Below are positions 6,927-15,962 of a stretch of DNA of 64,000 nt, in pieces. The notes beneath the pieces were generated by a model. The model ran no database searches. It had not been told where the DNA came from and was given only the letters and a program-made list of their open reading frames with translations. How positions within the stretch are numbered: the stretch's first letter is position 1; each line of letters starts with the position of its first letter. Origin of the DNA: Bacteroides sp. M10 (lineage in GTDB: Bacteria > Bacteroidota > Bacteroidia > Bacteroidales > Bacteroidaceae); contig NZ_CP060488.1 in NCBI RefSeq assembly GCF_014334015.1, positions 1,384,501 to 1,448,500 of the forward strand, given 5' to 3'. The translations under genes were made by a program, and so were the position numbers.

Positions 6927-9131
6927 TTAATAAGCCCTCAACCCATAATCGAATCTCATCTTCTTGCTATCTTTCACTTCGATTTTCAACAGATTGTTTC
7001 CTTTTCGCAAATAACGGCTATAATCACTGATATTGTATTGATTGTACTGCCTGGTCTGTTTTGCCTCCTGTACAAAGACTTCCACTCCATTCAACCACAC
7101 TTTTGCTTCTCCGGCAACATTCAGCCATAAAGACAGATGGTTGAAGTCCTTATCTACATTAAAAGTAACTTCAGATACTATTGTGGAACGAGGAGGACAT
7201 TCGAAAGGCAAAGAAGTCATTTTCAGTTCCTGACCGTTCACACCGACAAGGCGGGTATTCTTGCTTCCGTTCTGGCTGTCCGCAATCAAAATAACAGCTT
7301 TCACGGGGGTGATTTCATACAAACGATTGTGCATCAGGTGCAACAAGCCTTCCGGTATTTTAGTCACTTTCCGGTCATAAGTAATCAAGCCGTTCACTTC
7401 CCCTTCCACATCGGTAGTTTGTGTATAGACTGCCGCACTCAATCCCTGGGCAATCAGCGTTTCCAAATCATATAACAGGCGACCGTAGCTATCAATCAAT
7501 GCCATTGCCCCGTCGATATTCTTATACCCCCAGTTTCTCATATTCGGATTCCAGATATGCTCCTTAATCGCCCAGCCATAACCGCCGAACTCTCCTAATA
7601 CGGAAATACGGTTACCGTTATTCTCCGGCAGAATCATGGAAGTGACAGGATAATTATGCACGTCGTACATATCGCCTACACCTCTATCCGTCCATCCGGT
7701 CACTCCGTTTATCAGACGTGTATCGTCGTACTTAATCACTTTATTCACGATTTCCACCGTATTGTGCTGTCCCCATCCTTCATTGAATACAACCCAAGTA
7801 GTGATACAGGGATAGAAACGGAGACGGTCAATCATCTCGAACATTTCTTTTTGCCATTGGCGGGTGTGTTCTTCGGGAGCATTCCAATCAGTAGTAGCCA
7901 ACGGATTGACATGCTCCTCTTTTTTCCTTGACGTAGCAAAACCGGATACCATATCCTGCCACATCATCAGACCGAGAGAGTCGGCGTAATAATAATACTG
8001 TTCCGGCTCCACTTTGATATGTTTACGGATCATATTAAATCCCATCTTCTTCAACTGCACCATGTCCCACAGCATCGCTTCCTCGGAAGGAGGAGTCAGC
8101 AATCCGTCGGGCCACCAGCCTTGATCGAGGGGACCGTATTGGAAGATGGGTTGATTATTCAGGCAAATACGATTATATCCGCACTCATCTTTCCGTACAT
8201 CTACTTTTCTCAAAGCAAAATAACTCTTTACCTGATCTAAAACACGCCCTCCATTGGATAAGGAAATATTCAAATGATACAGTTTCGGAGATTCCGGAGA
8301 CCATAAGACAGCACCCGGAACGTCTATCTCCATCGTATTACTCAACTTCTGTTCCACCGTCCTGATTACTTTGCCATCATCCAATACTTCTATTTTTACC
8401 TCTTCATTACCTTTAGCTCCGGCTATGTCGAAGTTCAGCTTTACGGACTTCTTTTCAATATCAGTGGAAGGAAGCACCTGACGGATATAAGTTTTATCTA
8501 CCGCTTCCAGCCAGACTGTCTGCCAAATACCCGATACGGGTGTATACCAAATTCCCTCCTGATTGAGTTGTTGCTTGCCACGGGAAATAGATTCCGTATC
8601 TGTCGGATCGGTTACAGCTACCTCAATGCTTTGAGGCCCGCTTTTCTTCAAAAACTTAGTAATATCAAACGAGAACGGATTATTCCCTCCTTTATGTGTG
8701 CCGGCCAACCGGTTATTCACCCACACCTGACATTCATAATCCACCGCTCCGAAATGCAGGATAGTAGATTTATTCTTCCAGGAAGGATTTAGTGTGAACT
8801 CACGTTGATACCATAGTTTATCCGTAGGAAGAAATGTCTTCTGCACTCCGGACAGTGACGATTCAATCGCAAACGGAACAAGGATTTCTCCCTCAAAGGA
8901 AACATTCTTCCGGGACGTGTTCTGATCCGTTACGGCATACTTCCACAATCCATTCAGATTGATCCATTCTGCCCGTTGCAACTGCGGTCTGGGATAACTT
9001 TGCCACACATTTTCCGGCGTCACCTGTTCAGCCCATACTGTTTTGATTTTGTCTCCTTTAGGCTCCCATGCATGGGCAAACACCTGTGAGATGGCTCCTA
9101 AAGCCAGAGTAAATAAGATTCTCTTATCCAT
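6927..9131 (-). CDS. glycoside hydrolase family 2 (beta-galactosidase/glucuronidase type)
   Basis: Secreted enzyme of 734 residues with an N-terminal signal peptide (cleavage near AHA, residue 21). Domain order: sugar-binding jelly roll (about 40-210, with LWYQREF and the HFGAVDYECQVWVNNRLAG block), immunoglobulin-like domain (about 215-310), TIM barrel (about 320-600), and a C-terminal beta domain. The acid/base is E451 in FNEGWGQHN and the nucleophile is E514 in VLGEFGGYG. GH2 enzymes cleave beta-linked galactose, glucuronic acid, mannose and other sugars; this sequence does not let me choose. It is the last gene of the five-gene minus-strand operon, 5 bp after the sulfatase. Confidence 0.92.
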   Translation of the reverse strand: MDKRILFTLALGAISQVFAHAWEPKGDKIKTVWAEQVTPENVWQSYPRPQLQRAEWINLNGLWKYAVTDQNTSRKNVSFEGEILVPFAIESSLSGVQKTFLPTDKLWYQREFTLNPSWKNKSTILHFGAVDYECQVWVNNRLAGTHKGGNNPFSFDITKFLKKSGPQSIEVAVTDPTDTESISRGKQQLNQEGIWYTPVSGIWQTVWLEAVDKTYIRQVLPSTDIEKKSVKLNFDIAGAKGNEEVKIEVLDDGKVIRTVEQKLSNTMEIDVPGAVLWSPESPKLYHLNISLSNGGRVLDQVKSYFALRKVDVRKDECGYNRICLNNQPIFQYGPLDQGWWPDGLLTPPSEEAMLWDMVQLKKMGFNMIRKHIKVEPEQYYYYADSLGLMMWQDMVSGFATSRKKEEHVNPLATTDWNAPEEHTRQWQKEMFEMIDRLRFYPCITTWVVFNEGWGQHNTVEIVNKVIKYDDTRLINGVTGWTDRGVGDMYDVHNYPVTSMILPENNGNRISVLGEFGGYGWAIKEHIWNPNMRNWGYKNIDGAMALIDSYGRLLYDLETLIAQGLSAAVYTQTTDVEGEVNGLITYDRKVTKIPEGLLHLMHNRLYEITPVKAVILIADSQNGSKNTRLVGVNGQELKMTSLPFECPPRSTIVSEVTFNVDKDFNHLSLWLNVAGEAKVWLNGVEVFVQEAKQTRQYNQYNISDYSRYLRKGNNLLKIEVKDSKKMRFDYGLRAY

Positions 9132-9136
9132 AAGCG

Positions 9137-10804
9137 TTAGCGGGTTTTATATTCTTTAAAATCTTTCCGTCGATTCTTATTGTAGGTATTCCACATTTTC
9201 TGGAAATACAAGACATCGCTCTTGTCTGCCCATTCGAAATAGGCCGTTTCCAGTTCTTTTGCCATTTCAGGATATTTGCCGATCAGGTTGTGCTGCTCGG
9301 TACGATCTTCCCTGATATTGTACAATTCCCATTCATCTCCCTTTAAATTGGCCGAAACTAGCTTCCAGTCACCTTTACGCACCATGCGGTTGCCTTCATG
9401 TTCCGCATAGATATACCTTTCGGGCATCTTCTTTCCTTTCACAATCGGGAGGATGGATTTACCTGCCGTAGGCAGAATCGCTCTTCCCTGATATTCTTTC
9501 GGATAAGTGGCTCCTGCCAGTTCCACACAGGTAGACATGATATCGGAGAATTGTGCAGGCTGATGATCCAGTCCGCCTTTGTTCTTCACCTGATTCCCCC
9601 AGGAAATGATACATGGGGTTGAGATACCTCCTTCGTGAGCATAATGTTTATACAGCGTGAACGGTGTGCAACAAACATTCGCCCAGCCTGTGCCGTAATG
9701 ATGATAAGTTCCGGGTAAGCCCATCTGGTCGAGTTCGGCTCCCGTATGCGTATGATATTCGACTCCGGTCTGTTTGTCGAAACCAAATTCGTGCCATTCG
9801 GCACAAGCTCCGTTATCGGACATAAACATGATAAATGTATTGTCCAACTCACCGTTCTTTTTCAACTCATCCACTACCCGGCCGATATTCGCGTCCATCA
9901 CATCCACCATCGCTGCAAAAATGGACATACGACGTGCCAGGTCGGTCTGCTGATCTTTCGTCAATGAGTCCCATGCCGGTAACGGATGCGTTTCATCTTC
10001 AAACAGACTTTCGGGAACCACGCCGCGCGGACTAAGTTCCGGTTTGCCTTGCATCAGTTTCAGGTCAACAATCCGTTTCCAACGTGCGTCACGAATCTTG
10101 TCCCATCCCTGCATATAGAGAGACATGTATTTATCGGTCACTTCTTTCGGTGCGTGCAAAGGAAAATGGGGAGCATTATAAGCCAGATACAGGAACAGCG
10201 GTTTCTTTTCCTGATGTGCTTGGTCGATAAAGTCAATCGCATAATCCGTTATCACATTCGTTGCATAGAAGGTTCCTTCTTCATAGTGTCTGGGGGTACG
10301 GTCTTTCGGCAAACGGGTATATACTTCCGGATTCCAGAAAGAATTGAATCCACCCAACAATCCGTAATACTCCTGGAAACCACGAAGAATGGGGTTCGAC
10401 TTGTTCCCCAAGTGCCATTTTCCCGACATAGCCGTAAAATATCCGGCGTCTTTCAAGACTTCCGCAATCGTGACATTATCCGAATTGGAACGGAATCCCG
10501 AATATCCCTTCGGCCATGCAGGGTGACTGCCGTCCATGTGTCCCAGTCCTGTTTGATGAGGATAAAGTCCCGTCAACAGGTTGGCACGGGACGGGCAACT
10601 GCGTGCACTGTTGTACATCTGCGTCATCCGGACACCATTCTTTGCCAGTTTATCCAGTACCGGTGTATGAATCTCACCACCGAAGCAGCCGAGATCGGAG
10701 AATCCCAGGTCATCCGCCAGTATGATAATAATATTCGGCTTGTCCTGCGCGTAAGTCATCGGGACCAGAGCCAGACTGCCTGCTATCAATAAAGAAGTTT
10801 TCAT
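9137..10804 (-). CDS. secreted serine-type sulfatase (S1 family)
   Basis: 555 residues with a signal peptide (to about residue 20, TYA-Q). The metal-binding start DKPNIIIILADDLGFSD and the modification motif S69-C-P-S-R73 followed by ANLLTG identify a type I sulfatase. The residue to be oxidised to formylglycine is a serine, so maturation needs an anaerobic radical-SAM enzyme (anSME), which is not in this window. Further family blocks are the SGKWHLG motif and APHFPLHAP. It removes sulfate esters from a glycan in the periplasm. Its start codon overlaps the stop of the GH43-like gene by 4 bp (ATGA), indicating translational coupling. Confidence 0.93.
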   Translation of the reverse strand: MKTSLLIAGSLALVPMTYAQDKPNIIIILADDLGFSDLGCFGGEIHTPVLDKLAKNGVRMTQMYNSARSCPSRANLLTGLYPHQTGLGHMDGSHPAWPKGYSGFRSNSDNVTIAEVLKDAGYFTAMSGKWHLGNKSNPILRGFQEYYGLLGGFNSFWNPEVYTRLPKDRTPRHYEEGTFYATNVITDYAIDFIDQAHQEKKPLFLYLAYNAPHFPLHAPKEVTDKYMSLYMQGWDKIRDARWKRIVDLKLMQGKPELSPRGVVPESLFEDETHPLPAWDSLTKDQQTDLARRMSIFAAMVDVMDANIGRVVDELKKNGELDNTFIMFMSDNGACAEWHEFGFDKQTGVEYHTHTGAELDQMGLPGTYHHYGTGWANVCCTPFTLYKHYAHEGGISTPCIISWGNQVKNKGGLDHQPAQFSDIMSTCVELAGATYPKEYQGRAILPTAGKSILPIVKGKKMPERYIYAEHEGNRMVRKGDWKLVSANLKGDEWELYNIREDRTEQHNLIGKYPEMAKELETAYFEWADKSDVLYFQKMWNTYNKNRRKDFKEYKTR

Positions 10805-11931
10805 TTGGTATTATAATTAAAGTTGGGTTTGAATTTACCATTCTCATAGATCATCGGAATCAATCCGGGACGACACGTTACCTTATACTCTGCCGCCTGC
10901 GCCCCACGCGGATTGAAGAACATGGTAGCCCACCAGTTTCCATTCTTATCCTGGAAAAGATTATTGTGTCCTCCTCCCGTGATGGCATTGTAGCGTTCGC
11001 TGTAGGGACCATACACATTATCGGCGGTCGATATGATGCAATCATAGCTATAACGGGTTTTCGGCGAAGTCACTCCCTTTTTCTCGACATAGGTATCTCC
11101 CTCTGACGTACGGTGCGACCATATAGCCTGTACCAGGTGATACTTGTTATCGTATTTGAAGATAAACGCGCCTTCGACATACGGTTCCGGATTAAATTTC
11201 TTCTCTTTCAAGGTTTTCAGTTCCTCGGCGAAACCGCTCATATCCGGTTTCATGCGGGCGATGTAATGGTTGTGCCCGACAAAATAGACCGTACCGTCCG
11301 TATCTTCAAACAGACTTCCGTCGATGTTCGGAAAGATGGCTTTGTCTTTATTCCCCTCGATATTCTCGTATGGGCCTTCCGGCTTTCCGGTCTTACTCCG
11401 CAGGATGAAAGAACCTCTTCCGCCTGCCGACTCATTCATGCAGGCAACGATAAACCAGTTCTTCACACTTTTGATATAATGCATTTCCGGAGCCCATACA
11501 GCATGGAAACGGTTGTCCATCGGATCACCGTTGATGGATTTTTTCTGATATTTCTCTCCTGCTTTATATACTTTCGGCTTCTTTTGCCAAGTGCCGTCTT
11601 TTTCCATCGACCATATATGCCCCATAGCTTCCCAAGACTTCATGTCTTTGGAACGCCACAGGTACAAACCGTCATTCCAGTCCCAGCAATGTCTCTGTCC
11701 CGGAAAATGTCGATCGGGGGTAGAGGTGGTTCCTGTGATATAATAATAGCCGTCGGGCCCCAGTGTAGCCCAGGTGTCCCTCATCCAATAATCAAATGCC
11801 AGCTTTACAGATTTCGGAACACGTAGTTCCGGAGCGTTTGTATTTGCCGTTCCATATAACTGCGCTGATGCTGTACAGATGGAAATAAATCCTGTAAGCA
11901 AGATCAATCCTAATCGTCCAATCAATTTCAT
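10801..11931 (-). CDS. GH43-like five-bladed propeller glycosidase
   Basis: 376 residues with signal peptide MKLIGRLGLILLTGFIS up to ASA. It has the repeats of a five-bladed beta-propeller: RDTWATLGPDGYYYITGTT, an NDGLYLWRSKDMKSWE block, APEMHYIKSVKNWFIV, IDGSLFEDTDGTVYFV and YVEGAFIFKYDNKYHLV. The likely acidic residues are the Asp of the first blade (WMRD), the Asp of NIDGSL and the Glu of YVEGAF. Family 43 includes arabinofuranosidases, xylosidases and galactosidases; a relative such as GH117 cannot be excluded by eye. It is translationally coupled to the downstream sulfatase, so it probably acts on the same sulfated oligosaccharide. Confidence 0.8.
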   Translation of the reverse strand: MKLIGRLGLILLTGFISICTASAQLYGTANTNAPELRVPKSVKLAFDYWMRDTWATLGPDGYYYITGTTSTPDRHFPGQRHCWDWNDGLYLWRSKDMKSWEAMGHIWSMEKDGTWQKKPKVYKAGEKYQKKSINGDPMDNRFHAVWAPEMHYIKSVKNWFIVACMNESAGGRGSFILRSKTGKPEGPYENIEGNKDKAIFPNIDGSLFEDTDGTVYFVGHNHYIARMKPDMSGFAEELKTLKEKKFNPEPYVEGAFIFKYDNKYHLVQAIWSHRTSEGDTYVEKKGVTSPKTRYSYDCIISTADNVYGPYSERYNAITGGGHNNLFQDKNGNWWATMFFNPRGAQAAEYKVTCRPGLIPMIYENGKFKPNFNYNTK

Positions 11932-11961
11932 ATATTCCTGTTTTATGTTTACGTATTCTTC

Positions 11962-13509
11962 CTATTTAAGATAGTTAAATGGGTTCTGTTTAAAATGATA
12001 GCGTCTTTGCGGAAGGGGTAGTGGGTCCTGCAAACGTAATTCCCATGCCAGCAACCGGGTCAGAAGTTCCGTTTGAATTTCGCTATATTTCTTCTCACCA
12101 AACAGATTATGAACTTCCGAAGGGTCTTTCTTCAAGTTATAAAGTTCACCGTTTCCATAATGATTCATTACCAGTTTCCAGTCATCCTTTCTTATCATGC
12201 GTGAAGTGCCGCTTTGTGTCCAGGTGTTCAGTTCGTCAAAGTGGGCTATCTTGCCGGGAGTCAATGCGCCTTCCTGCTCGAAAGTCAGGGAAGCGTCCAG
12301 TCCGACGTCAGCTCCACCGAAGCCTTGTTGAACCACCATGCTGGAGAATTCTTCTTTGGGATAAGCCTTCCCGGTCAACATCGGCCACAAGCTACGTCCC
12401 TGAACGCCTGCCGGTATTTCGGCACCGATGGCAGAGCAGAAAGTGGGGAAAAGGTCGGCTATCGATACGTGGCCATCCATAGGTGCAGGCTGATTCTTGA
12501 TCTGATAGCCCGCCCATACCATCGGAATACGTGCCAAGCTTTCGGATAGTCCGGCTCCTTTACGGATTAATCCGTATTCTCCCCAATAATCACCGTGGTC
12601 GGAGAGTACAACAAAGATGGTATTCTCATATTGTCCGCTGGCTTTCAATGATTCGATCAATCTTTTGATCTGATCGTCTATCAACCGGATCATTCCGATA
12701 TAATTGGCACGGATTCGGGGCAGGTCCTGTTCCAGATTGGGGCAGGATGCATCTTCCAGTTCTGCCAGAATACGGTATTTCTCTCCTTTCTTTGCCAAAT
12801 CCTTGCGTGATGTCTTCAATACGGGAAGTTTGTCGGGCGAGAACATGGAGTAATAGGGTTCGCATACCTGATAAGGGTTGTGGGGTTCCGGAAAGGATAC
12901 CCATACGAAGAAAGGATTTTCTTTCTGTTTCTCAATCCATGCCAGTGCTTCGTTCACGATTTTGGTGGGATGCTGCTCTTCCAGGGAGATTGGAGAGGGT
13001 TCCAGCCATTGGCCTCTGGCTTGCTGATTCAGGAAACGGGCAGTTTCTTTCTCGGCGGGAGTCGCCTTTTTGTTCTTTCCCCAGTGTCCGTATTCAGACC
13101 AAAAGTCCAAGTCGGCAGGTTTCAGGTAAGCATGATTCTTGCCGACCAATGCTGTCTGATATCCGTTTTCTTTCAATACTCCTACCAAATCCTGTTGATA
13201 GAAAATGTCAGGGATATTGTGGTTCGTACGTACGTGAGTGGCAGAAGGAAAACGCCCGGTGAACATGGAACAACGAGCCGGAGAACTGGCCGGCATCACA
13301 GTATATGCCTTGTTGAACCATACATTCTCCTGTGCCAGTTGGTCTACATAAGGAGTCACTTCCAAAGGAAAACCCTCCCTGCCGCACAAGTCAGCACGTT
13401 GCTGGTCGGTCATAATGACCACAATATTCGGTTTGCCGGTTTGTGCCGTGGCTGACATAGCCAAACCTTGTATGGCAAGTCCTGTGATACAAAAGACTGT
13501 ATTTCTCAT
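11962..13509 (-). CDS. secreted serine-type sulfatase (S1 family)
   Basis: 515 residues from the ATG at 13509. An in-frame ORF extends 21 codons further, but the internal start is preceded by a purine-rich aaaagaag and opens a standard signal peptide ending SATAQ. KPNIVVIMTDQQRAD supplies metal ligands, and S75-S-P-A-R79 followed by CSMFTG is the serine-type formylglycine motif (Ala instead of Ser before Arg). VGKNHAYLK takes the place of the usual GKWH block. The QQRADLCG start and overall form resemble the choline-sulfatase/heparan-type branch rather than the first sulfatase here, so the sulfate position probably differs (inference). It lies 30 bp upstream of the GH43-like gene in the operon. 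Confidence 0.9.
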   Translation of the reverse strand: MRNTVFCITGLAIQGLAMSATAQTGKPNIVVIMTDQQRADLCGREGFPLEVTPYVDQLAQENVWFNKAYTVMPASSPARCSMFTGRFPSATHVRTNHNIPDIFYQQDLVGVLKENGYQTALVGKNHAYLKPADLDFWSEYGHWGKNKKATPAEKETARFLNQQARGQWLEPSPISLEEQHPTKIVNEALAWIEKQKENPFFVWVSFPEPHNPYQVCEPYYSMFSPDKLPVLKTSRKDLAKKGEKYRILAELEDASCPNLEQDLPRIRANYIGMIRLIDDQIKRLIESLKASGQYENTIFVVLSDHGDYWGEYGLIRKGAGLSESLARIPMVWAGYQIKNQPAPMDGHVSIADLFPTFCSAIGAEIPAGVQGRSLWPMLTGKAYPKEEFSSMVVQQGFGGADVGLDASLTFEQEGALTPGKIAHFDELNTWTQSGTSRMIRKDDWKLVMNHYGNGELYNLKKDPSEVHNLFGEKKYSEIQTELLTRLLAWELRLQDPLPLPQRRYHFKQNPFNYLK

Positions 13510-13564
13510 ATTTGCTTCTTTTAATCTCATAAATATGTCTTCATAATTAGCTGATATCATAAAT

Positions 13565-13650
13565 TTAGGCACGGATTACACGGATTAACGCTGTTGTTTT
13601 ATATTACCCATCATTCTAAAAACCGTGAAATCCGTGTAATCCGTGCCTAA
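13565..13650. repeat. palindromic intergenic repeat, copy 1
   Basis: ttaggcacggattacacgga (13565-13584) is exactly complementary to 13631-13650, with a loop of about 46 bp. Copy 2 at 20193-20268 carries nearly the same arms. Copy 1 sits between two co-directional genes (GH51-like stop, sulfatase start), so it is within the operon rather than at its end. Confidence 0.85.
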
Positions 13651-13696
13651 TAATATAAGAGAATCTTACAAAAGTAGTTATCATCTTATTATTCCC

Positions 13697-15754
13697 TTAT
13701 TTAAAGCGATATACAACCATGGAAGCGGCTTCCAGTTCGAGCGGTTTGTTCAGGTCCAGTCCGACTTCAGTTTCCACCGGTTTGACTTCATTCGGAGTAG
13801 CCGGTGTGTTTTCTTTTCCCGGAACCAGTACTAGGCTTGTCTTATGAGCCTTGACCGGACGTTTGAAACCGGAAACTTCCGGCTGCAAAGTGACTTTCTT
13901 ATCCTGCAGGTTTATCAGTTTCAGGATATATTGCTTGCTGACCGTATCATATCCCATTGTTACAAAGATATTCTGCATACCTTCCATATCTTTAATCGCT
14001 GCATCCAAGCACACATCAAACGTGTGATCCCTGAACATCTTTGCCAGATAGAAGAAAGAAGTCTTTACGCTACTGTCCACTCCGTTAATCAACATCGGCA
14101 GGAAAATACGGTGTTCCAGGAAATCCCAATGCCTCATCACCGGACGTTCGGCAAACAGAGGATTCAAATCGCCGTTACGCTCTATTGACATACGGATTGC
14201 CCCGGTAGCCAACAGATTATAAGGGTATTTTCCACTGATTCCCAATTCACCGATAAATAAATCAGCGACGCCTCGTTTATAGTTGTCAAAACGATAATGC
14301 TGTTGACAGGCCCATTCAATCGAATTATAGTAATGTTCATCGAACACCTTTACATTTTTCGGGTTGATAAAATTGGCAATATCTTTCCGTTTGTCGTCAT
14401 TCTCCCTCCCCACTACCCGGATAACGCTATTAGCGATATAAATCAAATCGGGATATTTAGCAGACAATGCCTGATAGATCTTTTCATAACGTTCCCAATA
14501 CACAGGTCCGAAATCTTCATTACCGATCTCGACATATTTTAATGGGAAAGGGGCCGGATGGCCGTTCTTCGCACGTTCGGCTCCCCACTTCGTAGTCGTA
14601 TCGCCGATGGCATACTCAATGGCATCCAAAGCATCTTGAATATACGCATCCAAATCGACGTCAATATGCCTGAAATTCCATTGCGGACTTTGCTTTACCC
14701 AACCACTGCAAATCATACCGGTAGGCATAACATACATGGCATCGGCTCCTACATATTCGCATAATTCATAAAACTCATGATAACCGATTCCGTCGGTACG
14801 GTAATAAGGCGCCCATTTACTCCACTGGCCCGGACGGTTTTCAATCGGCCCGAGTGTTTTCTTCCAGTGATACATTGTTTCTTCATTGACTCCATGTACA
14901 ATGCATCCACCCGGAAAACGGATAAAACTGGGAGCAAACTCTTTCAGATTTTGAACAATGTCTTTACGAAATACGGATTTCCCCTCGTTCCAGGTATCGG
15001 ACGGGAACAGGGAAACAACATCTATCTGAAATTGTCCTTTCGACATAGGCTGAATAGCAAGCATTCCGCGCCGGACATTCTTTTCCGGTTTCAGTTCGCC
15101 CGTATATTTTGTCCAGTTCCGGTTTCCGACGTTCACTTCAACAACGTTGCTCACTTTACAACCCAGTTCATCGACCAGAAAGACCCGTAATGGAGCGGAA
15201 TAATTTCTGTTTTTCAGGAACAGGGAAAGCCGATAGGACGTATCTGTGTTCAAATTCATTCCATAATATCCCCGGTTGAGAATCATAGCATCCGGATGAT
15301 TGGCAATATCCTCCGTAACATTCACCAGCATTGAATACTTGTTTTCCTCACTCATCGGATCTTCCTCCGTGCGACTGACAAACACAGGTGCATAAGATAA
15401 CGGATAAGTCGTCCATCCAATCAACGGATCGGCCTGAAACACTTTCTTCTCTTTAACACGGGGAGCCGGAACATTTTCATACAACCCGTTCTTTACTGAT
15501 AACCCGGCAGGCGGTGTTGCTTCTTCAAACGAACGGTTACGTATCAGTTCGGCGTGCAGGGCGCCCTCACCCATCATTCCTATTTCCTCATAATGGAAAC
15601 CGTACTTTACGGGAGCCACTTTGCGGGTTTTCGATTTATTGATGTACAATGTTCCATCGGATGAAGACGGAAAAGAACTATTCGCATATACCAGAGGTAA
15701 TGTGAAGAACAGACCGATACCCAACGTAAGGGATTTTAATGTCGGATGATTCAT
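13697..15754 (-). CDS. GH51-like alpha-L-arabinofuranosidase
   Basis: 685 residues with a signal peptide (about 1-25). A carbohydrate-binding beta-sandwich covers about 100-250. The TIM barrel follows, opening with FAPSFIRFPGGCIVHGVNEE, a strong GH51 block. Predicted acid/base is E413 in YVEIGNEDFG and nucleophile E503 in FIGELG. The C-terminal beta domain ends the protein. Family 51 enzymes release terminal alpha-L-arabinofuranosyl residues (some are endoglucanases). It is the first gene of the minus-strand enzyme operon, diverging from the HTCS gene with 208 bp between them. A repeated hairpin separates it from the next gene. Confidence 0.88.
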   Translation of the reverse strand: MNHPTLKSLTLGIGLFFTLPLVYANSSFPSSSDGTLYINKSKTRKVAPVKYGFHYEEIGMMGEGALHAELIRNRSFEEATPPAGLSVKNGLYENVPAPRVKEKKVFQADPLIGWTTYPLSYAPVFVSRTEEDPMSEENKYSMLVNVTEDIANHPDAMILNRGYYGMNLNTDTSYRLSLFLKNRNYSAPLRVFLVDELGCKVSNVVEVNVGNRNWTKYTGELKPEKNVRRGMLAIQPMSKGQFQIDVVSLFPSDTWNEGKSVFRKDIVQNLKEFAPSFIRFPGGCIVHGVNEETMYHWKKTLGPIENRPGQWSKWAPYYRTDGIGYHEFYELCEYVGADAMYVMPTGMICSGWVKQSPQWNFRHIDVDLDAYIQDALDAIEYAIGDTTTKWGAERAKNGHPAPFPLKYVEIGNEDFGPVYWERYEKIYQALSAKYPDLIYIANSVIRVVGRENDDKRKDIANFINPKNVKVFDEHYYNSIEWACQQHYRFDNYKRGVADLFIGELGISGKYPYNLLATGAIRMSIERNGDLNPLFAERPVMRHWDFLEHRIFLPMLINGVDSSVKTSFFYLAKMFRDHTFDVCLDAAIKDMEGMQNIFVTMGYDTVSKQYILKLINLQDKKVTLQPEVSGFKRPVKAHKTSLVLVPGKENTPATPNEVKPVETEVGLDLNKPLELEAASMVVYRFK

Positions 15755-15929
15755 AGCATTGTGTTTTTAGAGTTTCACATTGCAAATGTGGTCTTTTCTA
15801 TCCAAGAAAAACAGAAAAATAATGCTTAATACCTGCAATCATGTATAAAAATCAGCTGCCGGACAACAATCTGAACATGAGTGCTGTCCGTTTGAACAAT
15901 CCTACGACTGTTCCAAACAAAAAAAGACG

Positions 15930-15937
15930 TATCTTTG
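15930..15937 (+). promoter_or_regulatory. candidate -7 promoter box of the first HTCS gene
   Basis: tatctttg matches the Bacteroides -7 consensus TAnnTTTG, 25 bp before the start codon. No convincing -33 box was found at the usual spacing. Confidence 0.45.
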
Positions 15938-15962
15938 GTCATGAAATTAAATCCGTAAAGCC

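Noticed and set aside
9986..10792. 268-codon open frame on the plus strand
   Set aside because: Antisense shadow of the sulfatase at 9137-10804, with no recognisable protein features.
13565..13650. Integration (att) site or mobile-element end
   Set aside because: No integrase or transposase is nearby, and the second copy at 20193 has no element between them other than ordinary PUL genes.
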